Of a DNA stretch of 64,000 nt, positions 1 to 7,590 are shown one piece after another (the first letter of the stretch is position 1; each line of letters opens with the position of its first letter). The notes beneath the pieces were generated by a model. That model was not told the origin of the DNA and ran no database searches. It saw only the letters and a program-made list of their open reading frames with translations. Source of the DNA: Actinomycetota bacterium. GTDB taxonomy: Bacteria > Actinomycetota > Actinomycetes > Streptosporangiales > Streptosporangiaceae. Location: positions 62,001 to 126,000 of the forward strand of contig DAHVDE010000041.1 in NCBI GenBank assembly GCA_027313705.1, written 5' to 3'. Position numbers and translations under genes: made by a program.

Positions 1-273
1 GAGGCGGTAACGGCCAGGGATGTCATGCAGGGCCGCGTCGTTGACAGAAGCGCAGATCACGGCGGGGAACGCGGACTTGGCGAACGCGGGCAGGTAGCCG
101 AGGAACGGCGAGGTGGCCCGCGCCGCCGCCAGCACATCCCTTGCGGTCTCGTCCAATTCGGCCAGCGAGACACCCGGCAGGGCCCGCGCCCGGACGGCGG
201 CCAGAATACTGGCCGTGACCTGCCCGGCCGCGTGCATGGCGTCGATCTCGCCTGGCGTCTTGTATACGACCAC
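1..273 (-). CDS. map: Methionine aminopeptidase, type I (N-terminal part, runs off the left edge)
   Basis: The first 91 residues of a type I methionine aminopeptidase, which removes the initiator Met from nascent cytosolic proteins. The reading opens VVVYKTPGEIDAMHAAG and reaches the family motif VICASVNDAALHDIP. The metal-binding Asp/His/Glu residues lie further downstream, outside the window. I chose the GTG at 273 because a GGGAGG ribosome site sits 5 nt before it. It is divergent from the small XRE regulator at 324, and the two share a short AT-rich intergenic region. The identity rests on the conserved N-terminal motif only. Confidence 0.85.
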   Translation of the reverse strand, partial: MVVYKTPGEIDAMHAAGQVTASILAAVRARALPGVSLAELDETARDVLAAARATSPFLGYLPAFAKSAFPAVICASVNDAALHDIPGRYRL

Positions 274-301
274 ACCGGCCTCCCGTGGTATCGGGATAAC
301 T

Positions 302-320
302 ATACCGGTATTACTATAAT
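302..320 (+). promoter_or_regulatory. Promoter and possible operator between map and the XRE gene
   Basis: A perfect 10-bp palindrome ATACCGGTAT lies at 302-311, and a consensus -10 hexamer TATAAT at 315-320. The next gene's ATG is at 324, so a transcript started by this hexamer would begin at about 326-327, at or just inside the start codon. This implies a leaderless or near-leaderless message, or a slightly later true start. The palindrome is a plausible binding site for the small regulator itself; that is inference. Confidence 0.5.
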
Positions 321-323
321 GGC

Positions 324-593
324 ATGGTCCGGCCACCATTGAGCCCGCAGGAGCGTGCCCGCGGTGAACGACTCGGCCTGCTCTTGCGGGACGCGCGCGG
401 GTCAAGGAGCATGACGGAGATCGCCGCAGCTTCTGGCATACCGGTCGAGACGCTGCGCAAGATCGAGACCGGGCGGATCGCCACCCCCGCCTTCTTCACC
501 GTCGCCGCCCTGGCTGCGGCGGTCGGGCTCTCCCTGCAGGAAATCGTCGCCTGCTGCGCCGGCCCGCAAGCTGGTCAGGCACTCAGTGCCTGA
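324..593 (+). CDS. Small XRE-family helix-turn-helix protein
   Basis: An 89-residue protein consisting almost wholly of a Cro/C1-type HTH domain. The segment SMTEIAAASGIPVETLRKIE (about residues 29-48) carries the two HTH helices, followed by the family pattern 'KIETGRIATPAFFTVAALA'. There is no effector domain. Family members are DNA-binding repressors or activators. It is divergent from map and could autoregulate through the palindrome at 302-311 (inference). No ribosome site is visible, consistent with a leaderless start. Confidence 0.8.
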   Translation: MVRPPLSPQERARGERLGLLLRDARGSRSMTEIAAASGIPVETLRKIETGRIATPAFFTVAALAAAVGLSLQEIVACCAGPQAGQALSA

Positions 594-639
594 CCGCCCG
601 CGGGCCTGATCGCGAAGGTGCCTGCTGGCTGACCGGAAG

Positions 640-1908
640 TCAGTTAATGTTCCATTTCTCGTTATTCCACTGGAGCAACTGCTGCTGGTCAACCGAGCCG
701 CTCAGGGCGAACTCGCCGACCGCCCAGCAGTCCTTGGCCGTCTGGCAGCGGACGTCATACAGGATGCTCAGGTCCTCGCTCTTGTGCCCGGCCGGGTCGG
801 GAATGCTGACCGATGACCACTTCTTGCCCGTCCAGTGCAGCGCCTCGTTAGAAATGCCGGTACCCACGGCGTAAAGCCCGCTGTTACCGACCGCCCAGCA
901 GTTACTGGCCCCGGTGCAACTGATGCTCGACAACTCGTTGCCGTAGGAGCCTTTAGCGTGGTCAGGATTCGGCACGCCGACTTGCGACCACGTCCGGCCA
1001 TTCCACTTGAGCACCTCGTTGAACAGGTGCGTAGTGTTGTGGTCGTTACCTTCCGTGCCGACCGCCAGGCAGTTGCGCGCCGCTGTGCAGGTGACGGAAC
1101 TCAACTCGTTAACCGCATTAGCCTTGCGCCCGCCAGGGTCAGGCACGGCCACCGCAGACCACTTCGTGCCGTTCCACGACAAGACCTCGTTGAGGGTCTT
1201 GCCGCCGGCGGCACTGCTGCCGTAACCGCCGACCGCCAGGCAGTTCTTGGCAGAGAGGCAATAGACGCCGTTGAGCAGGTTCGTGTCCTGGTGCCTGGTC
1301 CCGCCTGGGTTGGGCACCTTGACCTTCGACCAGGTACGCCCGTTCCAGTGCGTGATCAGGCCGTACTCTACCGACGAATTGCCTGCACCCGTGCTGTACA
1401 GTCCGACGGCCCAGCAGTCTTTCGCCGACAGGCAGGTGACGCTGGTCAGCTGATTAAAGTCGTTGTTTCCCTTACCGGCCGGATCCGGCGTACTGACCGC
1501 GGTCCAGCCACCGCCAGTCCAGTGCAGCGCCTCGGTGAGGTACGCCGCGCCGCTCGCGTAATACCCCACGGCCCAGCAGTCGGCAACCGCGACGCAGGTG
1601 ACGCCGTACAACTGGCTGTAGTCGCCTTTTTGCGTTCCGCCCGGGCTCGGCACGGCCGCGCTCGTCCACTTCTTGCCGTTCCAGCGCAGCGTCTCGTTCA
1701 CCGAAGCGCGGCTAGCTGAGGTCGTATAGCCCACGGCCCAGCAGTTGTTCACCGACGTGCAGGTCACGCCGCCGAGCGCGGACATTGTCACCGAGGCAGC
1801 CGCCGCGCCGCCCGCCGACGCTCCCGCTAGCGCCATGGCCGCGCCGAGCCCAAGCGCGGTGAACCTGGCCGCGCGAAGCCGCCGGAACCGCTGACGAGCA
1901 CTCTTCAT
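640..1908 (-). CDS. Secreted protein with seven Cys-containing ~55-residue repeats (propeller-like)
   Basis: A 422-residue exported protein. The start is the ATG at 1908, preceded by GGGGTGGCGG; longer upstream readings lack signal-peptide features. Residues ~1-40 form a signal peptide (Arg-rich, then ALGLGAAMALAGASAGGAAA). The rest is seven copies of a ~55-residue repeat, each with a C-x5-C-W/L-AVG core, a W(N/T)G..W strand and a 'P(D/N)P' turn. Seven repeats with two Cys each suggest a seven-bladed beta-propeller with one disulfide per blade. Similar repeat proteins are common in actinomycetes, but I know of no assigned function. The gene stands alone. Confidence 0.7.
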   Translation of the reverse strand: MKSARQRFRRLRAARFTALGLGAAMALAGASAGGAAAASVTMSALGGVTCTSVNNCWAVGYTTSASRASVNETLRWNGKKWTSAAVPSPGGTQKGDYSQLYGVTCVAVADCWAVGYYASGAAYLTEALHWTGGGWTAVSTPDPAGKGNNDFNQLTSVTCLSAKDCWAVGLYSTGAGNSSVEYGLITHWNGRTWSKVKVPNPGGTRHQDTNLLNGVYCLSAKNCLAVGGYGSSAAGGKTLNEVLSWNGTKWSAVAVPDPGGRKANAVNELSSVTCTAARNCLAVGTEGNDHNTTHLFNEVLKWNGRTWSQVGVPNPDHAKGSYGNELSSISCTGASNCWAVGNSGLYAVGTGISNEALHWTGKKWSSVSIPDPAGHKSEDLSILYDVRCQTAKDCWAVGEFALSGSVDQQQLLQWNNEKWNIN

Positions 1909-2097
1909 CGAGCCGCCACCCCTTCTGCCGTTTGCGCCGACGTGTTCACGCCAATCGCCCAGCGGTCCGTAGCGGACTCGCGCAAATAGTCTACCTTGGC
2001 AGAAAACGGCACGCCAAGGGGTGGATCGGCACGGCAAAATGGTCAGAGTCCGGCCGGGGTCACAGGACGCGGCCGGCTGCCGGGCGGCCTGCCCCGA

Positions 2098-2360
2098 TCA
2101 GCGCGTACCGTGAGCGTGCTGCGGGACGAAATGAGCAATAATCCGTTCTGCGTAGTATGGCTCCCATGGCTCGCCAACATCGCGGGGCGTGTACTCCTTG
2201 TCCAGCATGACCAGCAGGTACACCAGCTCGCTGCGGACCGGTTTGACGCCCAGCACTCCCGGCAGCTCTGACAGGTTGATCAGCCAGTCCGCGTACCACG
2301 ATGATGGGTCTCTGCCGCCTCGTGCAGCAATCTGGTGATCTTCTCCACGGAATCGGTCAT
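2098..2360 (-). pseudogene. Frameshifted small conserved actinobacterial protein
   Basis: Two pieces of one small protein lie in different frames. The start piece (ATG at 2360, ribosome site AAAGGAACGGAG) reads MTDSVEKITRLLHEAAETHH. The end piece, in another frame, reads SSWYADWLINLSELPGVLG... and finishes ...YYAERIIAHF plus a short tail. Intact homologues, as I recall them, join these two blocks through about 15 more residues, so a small deletion with a frameshift has removed the junction. Function unknown. Confidence 0.55.
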
Positions 2361-2612
2361 CTCCGTTCCTTTCTCCTGGCGGTCGATGTACTTCAAGAAA
2401 ACCGGCCGCCGCGGGCCGGCGCGCAAGACACCTCATGCCCGCTGGCCCGCTGGTCCATGGAGCACTTGACCAGGAGCGGAAGCGGCCTTGACGCTCTGCG
2501 GCGCCTGGCTGGCCAAGGCCGCCTGGTAGCCTTCGCCGCGACCGACAGCGTGACGCGGTCATGGTCAGCCGCACGATCCAGCCGTCCGCACCAGCTGACA
2601 TAGGGATGACAA

Positions 2613-3476
2613 GTGACCAGCACCGGCAGCGGAGACGAGACAGATGGCGGCGAGCCGCTGACCGGCGATGGCGTCACCCCTGGCATCGTCAGGATCGGCG
2701 GTACCGTCAGGCGCCCGGTCAGGCCCTTCACCCGCACAGTCCAGGCCTACCTCGCTCACCTGCACCGGGCCGGCTTCACCGCCGCGCCCGTCCCGCTCGG
2801 CACCGACGACCAGGGAAGGGAAGTCCTGTCCTTCGTTGCCGGTGACGTCCCGCGCGAGCCGCTTCCCGCCGAAACCGCCGGGGACGACGTCCTCGTCGCA
2901 CTGGCCAGGCTCATCCGCGAACTGCACGCCGCATCCGCCGGATGGGCACCGCCTCCTGACGCGGTCTGGGGTGGTATCCCCGGCACCGAGACCTCGGCGC
3001 TTCCCCCCGTCGACGGGGAACCGGAGTTGGTCAGCCACCGAGACTACTGCCCGGGCAACGTAGTCTTCAGAGACGGACTGCCCGCCGCGCTCATCGACTT
3101 CGACCTGGCCAAGCCGACTACCCGGCTCTACGACATCGCCAATGCCTTGTGGTGGTGGGCGCCGATGCGCGACCCGCGCGACCGCGCGCCAGCTTTCACC
3201 GGCCTCGACATCCCGCACCGGGCTGCCGTCTTCGCCGATGCCTACGGCATGACCGCGCGGCAGCGCCAGGATCTGGTCCCCCTCATGACCCAGATAGCCC
3301 ACCGCTACCATCGCACCGCCCGCGCCGCCGCCGACACCGACCCGGTCTTCCTGCGGCTATGGGAGCAAGGGGCCAAAGACCAACTGCCCCGCGCCGAGGC
3401 ATGGCTCAGGCAGGCAAGCCCCGCCATCGCCGAACGGCTCACCGAGCACACCAGCCGCCGTACCAGCCGCCCCTGA
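2613..3476 (+). CDS. Aminoglycoside phosphotransferase-family kinase
   Basis: A 287-residue cytosolic APH/choline-kinase-like protein. The catalytic loop is SHRDYCPGNVVF (about residues 141-152) with the Brenner-type H-x-D; the metal-binding motif IDFDLA follows (~residues 161-166), with DFD in place of the usual DW/DFG. A WWWAP segment follows. The GTG start at 2613 has an AGGG ribosome site. Family members phosphorylate small hydroxylated substrates; the substrate cannot be told from the sequence. It stands alone, so antibiotic resistance should not be assumed. Confidence 0.75.
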   Translation: MTSTGSGDETDGGEPLTGDGVTPGIVRIGGTVRRPVRPFTRTVQAYLAHLHRAGFTAAPVPLGTDDQGREVLSFVAGDVPREPLPAETAGDDVLVALARLIRELHAASAGWAPPPDAVWGGIPGTETSALPPVDGEPELVSHRDYCPGNVVFRDGLPAALIDFDLAKPTTRLYDIANALWWWAPMRDPRDRAPAFTGLDIPHRAAVFADAYGMTARQRQDLVPLMTQIAHRYHRTARAAADTDPVFLRLWEQGAKDQLPRAEAWLRQASPAIAERLTEHTSRRTSRP

Positions 3477-3661
3477 GCGAGGCATTCAGAGATTGCACAT
3501 CCATGAAGACAGCGCCAGGTTTCTGGCGGCTGGCGAGAAGGACAATGCTCCGTTACGTGCGTTCTTGACGCAGCGCGTGCTGCTCACGTATGAGTCCGGT
3601 TCCGCGTCGGCTGTCGCTGCCAGCATCGGTTGCGACGCGATGATCCCGGCACCATCATCTT

Positions 3662-4200
3662 GTGATGAATGATCTGCACCTTGAAATATGCGGCTCAGGC
3701 GAGCCTGCCTTATTCGTTCACGGCTCGGGGAGCTGGGGCGCGGACACCTTCGGCCTGCAGCGCACCCTGGCGGACGAGTTCCAGATCATCCTTGTCCGCG
3801 CACCTGGTCGGGCACTCCTCAGGCGGGACCGTCGCGCTCCTGGCCGCGGCGCTGGCACCGCACGCGGTACGCTCTTTGACCGTCGTCGAGCCAGCAGTCT
3901 GGGGCATCGCTCACCCGGAAAGCTCGCCGCCCGGGTTCGCCGCCGCTGACCGCGATGCGTGGACGCGCGGCCCAAGCATGTCAGCGCCGCAGTTCCTCAC
4001 CGCGCTCACAGCCCTGTACACCGGCGACAGCGAGGCAGTCGAACTCACTGCCGCCACGACCGCGGGGTTCACCGTCGCGGACTGGGCAGCAGCCAATACC
4101 TGGCGGCACGAGACATGGCCTGGCGATGCTCCCCTCGACCTGCCGGCACTCGCAGCCGCCGGCTTCCCTGCCACCGTAACCATCGTCCGGTACGACCCGG
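3662..4200 (+). pseudogene. Alpha/beta-hydrolase remnant (internal deletion and frameshift)
   Basis: The N-terminal block (from ATG 3662) reads LEICGSGEPALFVHGSGSW, the oxyanion-hole strand of an alpha/beta hydrolase, up to LADEFQIILV. The reading then continues in a different frame with HLVGHSSGGTVALLAAALA, the nucleophile elbow G-H-S-S-G, and runs through VEPAVWGIAHPESSPPG to about 4200. The ~50 residues that normally separate these blocks are missing and the frame changes. The 3' part runs into the direct repeat that flanks the VapBC module, so the original C-terminus is also lost. Confidence 0.65.
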
Positions 4201-4458
4201 CAGCCCAGCCAGCCGCGGCCCAGTTCGCCGCCACCGGGCACCTGCACGCCCTTCAGGCCGAACGCCGCGCCCTCGCCACGCGAGTCAACGCCGGCCTGGA
4301 AGTCCTCGCCCGCTCCATGCATAACCCGATGGCCGGGAAACCGACACGTTCAACAAGTTGCTCCGCCAGACCTGGCGAGCCGCACCGAGCCCGCCGACCA
4401 ACCCGAACCAAGCATGGACACCCCGCGCGAGCCATCTGGCAACCACGACAACCGATGA
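4158..4458. repeat. Direct repeat, copy 1 (left flank of VapBC module)
   Basis: About 300 bp nearly identical to 5191-5483. The match begins near GGCTTCCCTGCCA and ends at ACGACAACCGATGA. In one frame it reads ...FAATGHLHALQAERRALAT..., which I do not recognise. The two copies bracket the toxin-antitoxin pair at 4544-5184. Confidence 0.8.
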
Positions 4459-4514
4459 TCCCGCCGGGCATCCTCCCGGCATGGGCAATGCCGCCGCTGA
4501 CGATGCGGCGGTCG

Positions 4515-4547
4515 CCATGGGATCACGATGGTATCGTGATCCCATGG
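4515..4547 (+). promoter_or_regulatory. Perfect 15-bp inverted repeat over the vapB start codon
   Basis: Left arm CCATGGGATCACGAT (4515-4529), spacer GGT, right arm ATCGTGATCCCATGG (4533-4547). The right arm contains the ATG at 4544. A TAnnnT -10 element (TATCGT, 4532-4537) would place +1 at 4544, the A of the start codon. This looks like an autoregulatory operator-promoter of a toxin-antitoxin operon with a leaderless transcript. The palindrome is seen directly; the regulatory role is inferred from how AbrB-fold antitoxins behave. Confidence 0.7.
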
Positions 4548-4780
4548 AAGCTGTCATCGATCAGGCGGGCCGTGTCGTGCTGCCCAAGCCTATCCGCGAC
4601 GCACTCGGCCTGCTCCCCGGCACGAGAGTCGACATCACGGCCTACGGTGCCGGCGCGCAAGTGATTCCGGCCGGACGGACGGCCCGGCTGGTCGAGGAGG
4701 ACGGAGTGCTTGTCGCGGCGGGCGAGACTCCTGTTGATGACGACGTGGTCTTCGCTCTCATCGACGCGGGACGCAAGTGA
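4544..4780 (+). CDS. vapB: VapB-type antitoxin, AbrB/SpoVT fold
   Basis: A 78-residue protein that opens with a swapped-hairpin AbrB domain: [20 protein letters not shown] followed by '[10 protein letters not shown]' (~residues 2-32). The acidic C-terminal tail ([18 protein letters not shown]) would wrap the toxin. I chose ATG 4544 because homology begins there and the operator palindrome overlaps it; the frame stays open upstream into the repeat. It overlaps vapC by 4 nt (GTGA). Such proteins neutralise the PIN toxin and repress their own operon. Confidence 0.85.
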   Translation: MEAVIDQAGRVVLPKPIRDALGLLPGTRVDITAYGAGAQVIPAGRTARLVEEDGVLVAAGETPVDDDVVFALIDAGRK

Positions 4781-5184
4781 CGATCGCCGTAGACACCAGT
4801 GTCGCCGTTCCCCTGCTCGTCCGCTCCCACCACGACCACCCGGCTGTTACGCGCTGGTGGAACGGCCAGGAGATCGCGCTCAGCGGCCATGCGCTCGCCG
4901 AGACCTATTCGGTTTTGACCAGACTGCCGGGCGATGCCCGGCTGGCACCGGCCGACGCCGCCCGCTTGCTCAACGCCCGATTCACTGCGCCGCTCGCCCT
5001 GACCAGCCGCAGTTCCCGCGCGCTTCCGGACACCCTGTGCCGCCTGGGTATCGCAGGCGGCGCCGTTTATGACGCCCTGGTGGCACTCGCCGCGCAGGAG
5101 CATGATCTTCCGCTGGCGACCAGAGACACCCGAGCACGCGGTACCTACGACGCCGTGGGCGTCAAGGTCATCACCGTAACCTGA
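4777..5184 (+). CDS. vapC: VapC-type PIN-domain toxin
   Basis: A 135-residue PIN-domain ribonuclease. The acidic residues expected for Mg2+-dependent RNA cleavage are present: Asp6 in VDTSVAVPL, Glu42 in [10 protein letters not shown], Asp99 in [11 protein letters not shown] and Asp117 in LATRDTRA. The GTG start overlaps the vapB stop, so translation is coupled. VapC toxins usually cut tRNA or rRNA; the target here is unknown. The full catalytic set suggests an active toxin. The pair lies between two ~0.3 kb direct repeats, as expected for a horizontally acquired module. Confidence 0.88.
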   Translation: MTIAVDTSVAVPLLVRSHHDHPAVTRWWNGQEIALSGHALAETYSVLTRLPGDARLAPADAARLLNARFTAPLALTSRSSRALPDTLCRLGIAGGAVYDALVALAAQEHDLPLATRDTRARGTYDAVGVKVITVT

Positions 5185-5190
5185 CGAGCC

Positions 5191-5483
5191 GTCGGCTTCC
5201 CTGCCATCGTCGCGATCGGCCGGCACGACCCGGAAGCCCCAGCCCAGTTCGCCGCCACCGGGCACCTGCACGCCCTTCAGGCCGAACGCCGCGCCCTCGC
5301 CACGCCGCTCAGCGCCGGCCTGGAAGTCCTCGCCCGCTCCATGCATAACCCGATAGCCGGGAAACCGACACGTTCAACAAGTTGCTCCGCCAGACCTGGC
5401 GAGCCGCACCGACCCCTGCCGACCAACCCGAACCAAGCATGAACACCCCGCGCGAGCCATCTGGCAACCACGACAACCGATGA
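5191..5483. repeat. Direct repeat, copy 2 (right flank of VapBC module)
   Basis: Nearly identical to 4158-4458, with a few substitutions and small indels, ending at CGACAACCGATGA. It fills the space between vapC and tRNA-Asn. I see no complete gene in it. It probably arose when a segment was duplicated or when the module inserted. Confidence 0.8.
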
Positions 5484-5499
5484 CCAGCCAAGTACTGAG

Positions 5500-5572
5500 C
5501 TCCCGCGATAGGACTCGAACCTATAACCTGCCGGTTAACAGCCGGACGCTCTGCCAATTGAGCTACGCGGGA
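5500..5572 (-). tRNA. tRNA-Asn (GTT)
   Basis: A 73-nt cloverleaf: acceptor arms TCCCGCG/CGCGGGA, discriminator G, D-arm GCTC/GAGC, anticodon loop CTGTTAA (GTT) and T-arm with GGTTCGAGTCC. The top pair of the anticodon stem (27-43) is a T/C mismatch. CCA is not encoded. Confidence 0.95.
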
Positions 5573-5772
5573 CTGCCACGGCTTTCGCCGCGGCCACAAG
5601 GTTAGCGCACTCACGCGACCGCGCGCGCCAGTCCTGGGGTCATCATGATCGCATGCGCATAACAATCGCGTCGCCGGGCATTACAGGCGGGAGTTAGATG
5701 CCGGGTCACACCTGGGCGGACTACAGGGGAGTACCGCCGTGGCGCGGCGCGAAGAGCTGGAAAGAGGCACAG

Positions 5773-6141
5773 ATGCGCTGGTATCGGATCACCTTCGTCG
5801 GCGGCCTGGCCATTGGCTACGTGCTCGGCGCACAGGCGGGCAGGGAGCGCTACGAGCAACTCAAGCAACTCGCCAAGAAGGCAGCGGAGAGCCCGGCCAT
5901 GCAACAGACCGCCGGCGCCCTGCAAGCCCAGGCCACCGCGACCGCCAAGTCCGCGAAGGAGATGGCCGCCAACGGCGTGCGCCAGAGCGCGTCGAAGCTG
6001 GGTGGCAAGCGGCCGGGCAGCTCGGCGGCTTCGGTGCCAGGCAACGGAAGCAAGGGGCCGGCGCGGCAGCCGGCGGAAGGCGATGGTGCCCGCCCTTTCG
6101 TCCCGGCAAGCGCTAGCTTCGGCGAACACGACCTAATCTAG
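5773..6141 (+). CDS. Small membrane-anchored protein, YtxH-like
   Basis: A 122-residue protein. The ATG at 5773 is preceded by AAAGAGG and starts the recognisable part: MRWYRITFVGGLAIGYVLGAQAG, one N-terminal membrane or amphipathic segment with a GYVLGxxAGRERYEQ junction. An Ala/Lys-rich, probably coiled-coil region follows (~residues 25-80), then a low-complexity tail. YtxH-type proteins are small envelope proteins of unclear role. It has no operon partner; tRNA-Asn is upstream on the other strand and rpoD is convergent downstream. Confidence 0.55.
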   Translation: MRWYRITFVGGLAIGYVLGAQAGRERYEQLKQLAKKAAESPAMQQTAGALQAQATATAKSAKEMAANGVRQSASKLGGKRPGSSAASVPGNGSKGPARQPAEGDGARPFVPASASFGEHDLI

Positions 6142-6160
6142 GCCCCCGCCCGCAGACCTT

Positions 6161-6220
6161 AACCCCCACGATGCCACCACGTGGGCGCCATAGCACCTAC
6201 ATCGTCACAACGTGGGGGCG
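6161..6220. repeat. REP-like intergenic palindrome, copy A
   Basis: An imperfect ~56-bp dyad: CCCCCACGATGCCACCACG at the left, a GCCATAGCAC centre and CGTCACAACGTGGGGG at the right. Closely related elements are at 27783-27876 and 47508-47564, all between genes. It lies between convergent genes here, so it could also act in termination. Confidence 0.6.
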
Positions 6221-6224
6221 CCCT

Positions 6225-6314
6225 CACGGGCGGGGCACCGGCCACGGGGCGGGGCGGCACCGGCCACGGGCGGGGCACCGGCCACGGGCGGGGCGCACCG
6301 GCCACGGGCGGGGG
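6225..6314. repeat. GC-rich tandem repeat downstream of rpoD
   Basis: About four to five imperfect copies of an ~18-21 bp unit (core CGGGCGGGGCACCGGCCA) that run up to the rpoD stop codon. Low-complexity DNA that may vary in copy number between strains. Confidence 0.75.
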
Positions 6315-7487
6315 TTAGGTTGCCAGGTATTCGCGGAGCATCTGGGCGCGGCCTGGGTGGCGCAGCTTGATCAGCGTCTTGGACTCGATCTGCCTGATAC
6401 GTTCCCTGGTCACCCCAAAGTCGCGGCCGACCTCTTCGAGCGTCCGCGGATGCCCGTCTATCAGGCCGAACCGCAGCTGGATCACGCGCTGCTCACGCGG
6501 CGACAACGTGTCGAGCACCTGCTCGAGCTGGTCCTGGAGCATCATGAAGGCCGCCGCCTCGACGGGTACTACCGCGTCGGCGTCCTCGATGAAGTCGCCG
6601 AGGTCGGAATCTTCTTCCCCGATCGGGGCCTGGAGCGAGACGGGCTCTTGCGCAATCCGCTGGATTTCCGCCACCCGCTCGGCCGGCATCCCCATCTCCA
6701 GCGCCACCTCTTCGGGCGTGGGCTCGCGCCCCAGGTCCTGATGCAACTGCCGCTGCACCCGCGCCATCTTGTTGATCGTCTCGACCATGTGCACGGGGAT
6801 CCTGATGGTCCTGGCCTGGTCGGCGATGGCCCTGGTGATGGCCTGCCTGATCCACCAGGTCGCGTAGGTGGAGAATTTGTAGCCCTTGGTGTAGTCGAAC
6901 TTCTCGACCGCCCTGATCAGGCCCAGGTTGCCTTCCTGGATCAGGTCAAGGAACACCATGCCGCGGCCGATGTAGCGCTTGGCGATGGACACGACGAGGC
7001 GCAGGTTGGCCTCGATCAGCCGCTGCCTGGCGCGCCCTCCCTCCTCGGCGATGACGCCGAGTTCGTACTCACTCGCCTCCCACGCACTGGCCTGGCTGCC
7101 AGGGGCGGCTAGCACCTCCTGGGCGAACAATCCCGCTTCGATGGCCTTGGCCAGTTCGACTTCGTCGCGGGCGGTGAGCAGCGGTACCTTGCCGATCTCG
7201 CGCAGGTAGATGCGGACCAGGTCGCTAGTGCCGCTGCGGCGGGCGCGGTCAGATCCGGCGGCAGTCCTTGGCCCGTCAGGGTCTGAGTCCTCCGAGCCGG
7301 ACTCGGTGACCTCGACACCGTCCTCGGCGAGCACGCGCAGGATGTCGTCGATGGCATCGGGCAGCAACTCTGATCTTTCGAAGGCCGCGTTGAGCTCGGG
7401 CAGGGTCACTGTCCCGTTCTCTCTGGCACGCAAGATGAGATCGGTAACCTGATCCGCCGTGGGAGCAAGGGCTGAAGTCATGCACAA
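6315..7487 (-). CDS. rpoD: Primary-type RNA polymerase sigma factor (SigA/HrdB, RpoD)
   Basis: A 390-residue sigma-70 protein. Region 1.2 is [19 protein letters not shown]; regions 2.1-2.4 run from [19 protein letters not shown] to [18 protein letters not shown] (about residues 155-225); region 3 contains [13 protein letters not shown]; region 4 ends [19 protein letters not shown]. It directs RNA polymerase to housekeeping promoters. Region 1.1 is short, as in many actinobacterial HrdB-like factors. dnaG lies just upstream on the same strand, the classic macromolecular-synthesis arrangement. The start is uncertain: ATG 7487 or 7481, neither with a clear ribosome site. Confidence 0.92.
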   Translation of the reverse strand: MCMTSALAPTADQVTDLILRARENGTVTLPELNAAFERSELLPDAIDDILRVLAEDGVEVTESGSEDSDPDGPRTAAGSDRARRSGTSDLVRIYLREIGKVPLLTARDEVELAKAIEAGLFAQEVLAAPGSQASAWEASEYELGVIAEEGGRARQRLIEANLRLVVSIAKRYIGRGMVFLDLIQEGNLGLIRAVEKFDYTKGYKFSTYATWWIRQAITRAIADQARTIRIPVHMVETINKMARVQRQLHQDLGREPTPEEVALEMGMPAERVAEIQRIAQEPVSLQAPIGEEDSDLGDFIEDADAVVPVEAAAFMMLQDQLEQVLDTLSPREQRVIQLRFGLIDGHPRTLEEVGRDFGVTRERIRQIESKTLIKLRHPGRAQMLREYLAT

Positions 7488-7590
7488 CAGTCTGCGGCAG
7501 TTACGCTCCGTCGCGAGATTAGAAAATTGTCACCTTGGAGGTAGTTTGAACGTGCCTCTGACCAGGTAGGACCCGATTTCGCTGGTAACT

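Noticed and set aside
835-1719. Plus-strand frame opposite the secreted repeat protein
   Set aside because: Its repeats are only the reverse complement of the real repeats.
2098-2601. A single intact 167-residue gene
   Set aside because: Only the C-terminal 70 residues look real; the true start piece is in another frame, so it is a frameshifted gene.
2613-3476. Antibiotic-resistance aminoglycoside kinase
   Set aside because: The family is broad, no resistance context exists and substrate residues cannot be judged, so only the kinase family is stated.
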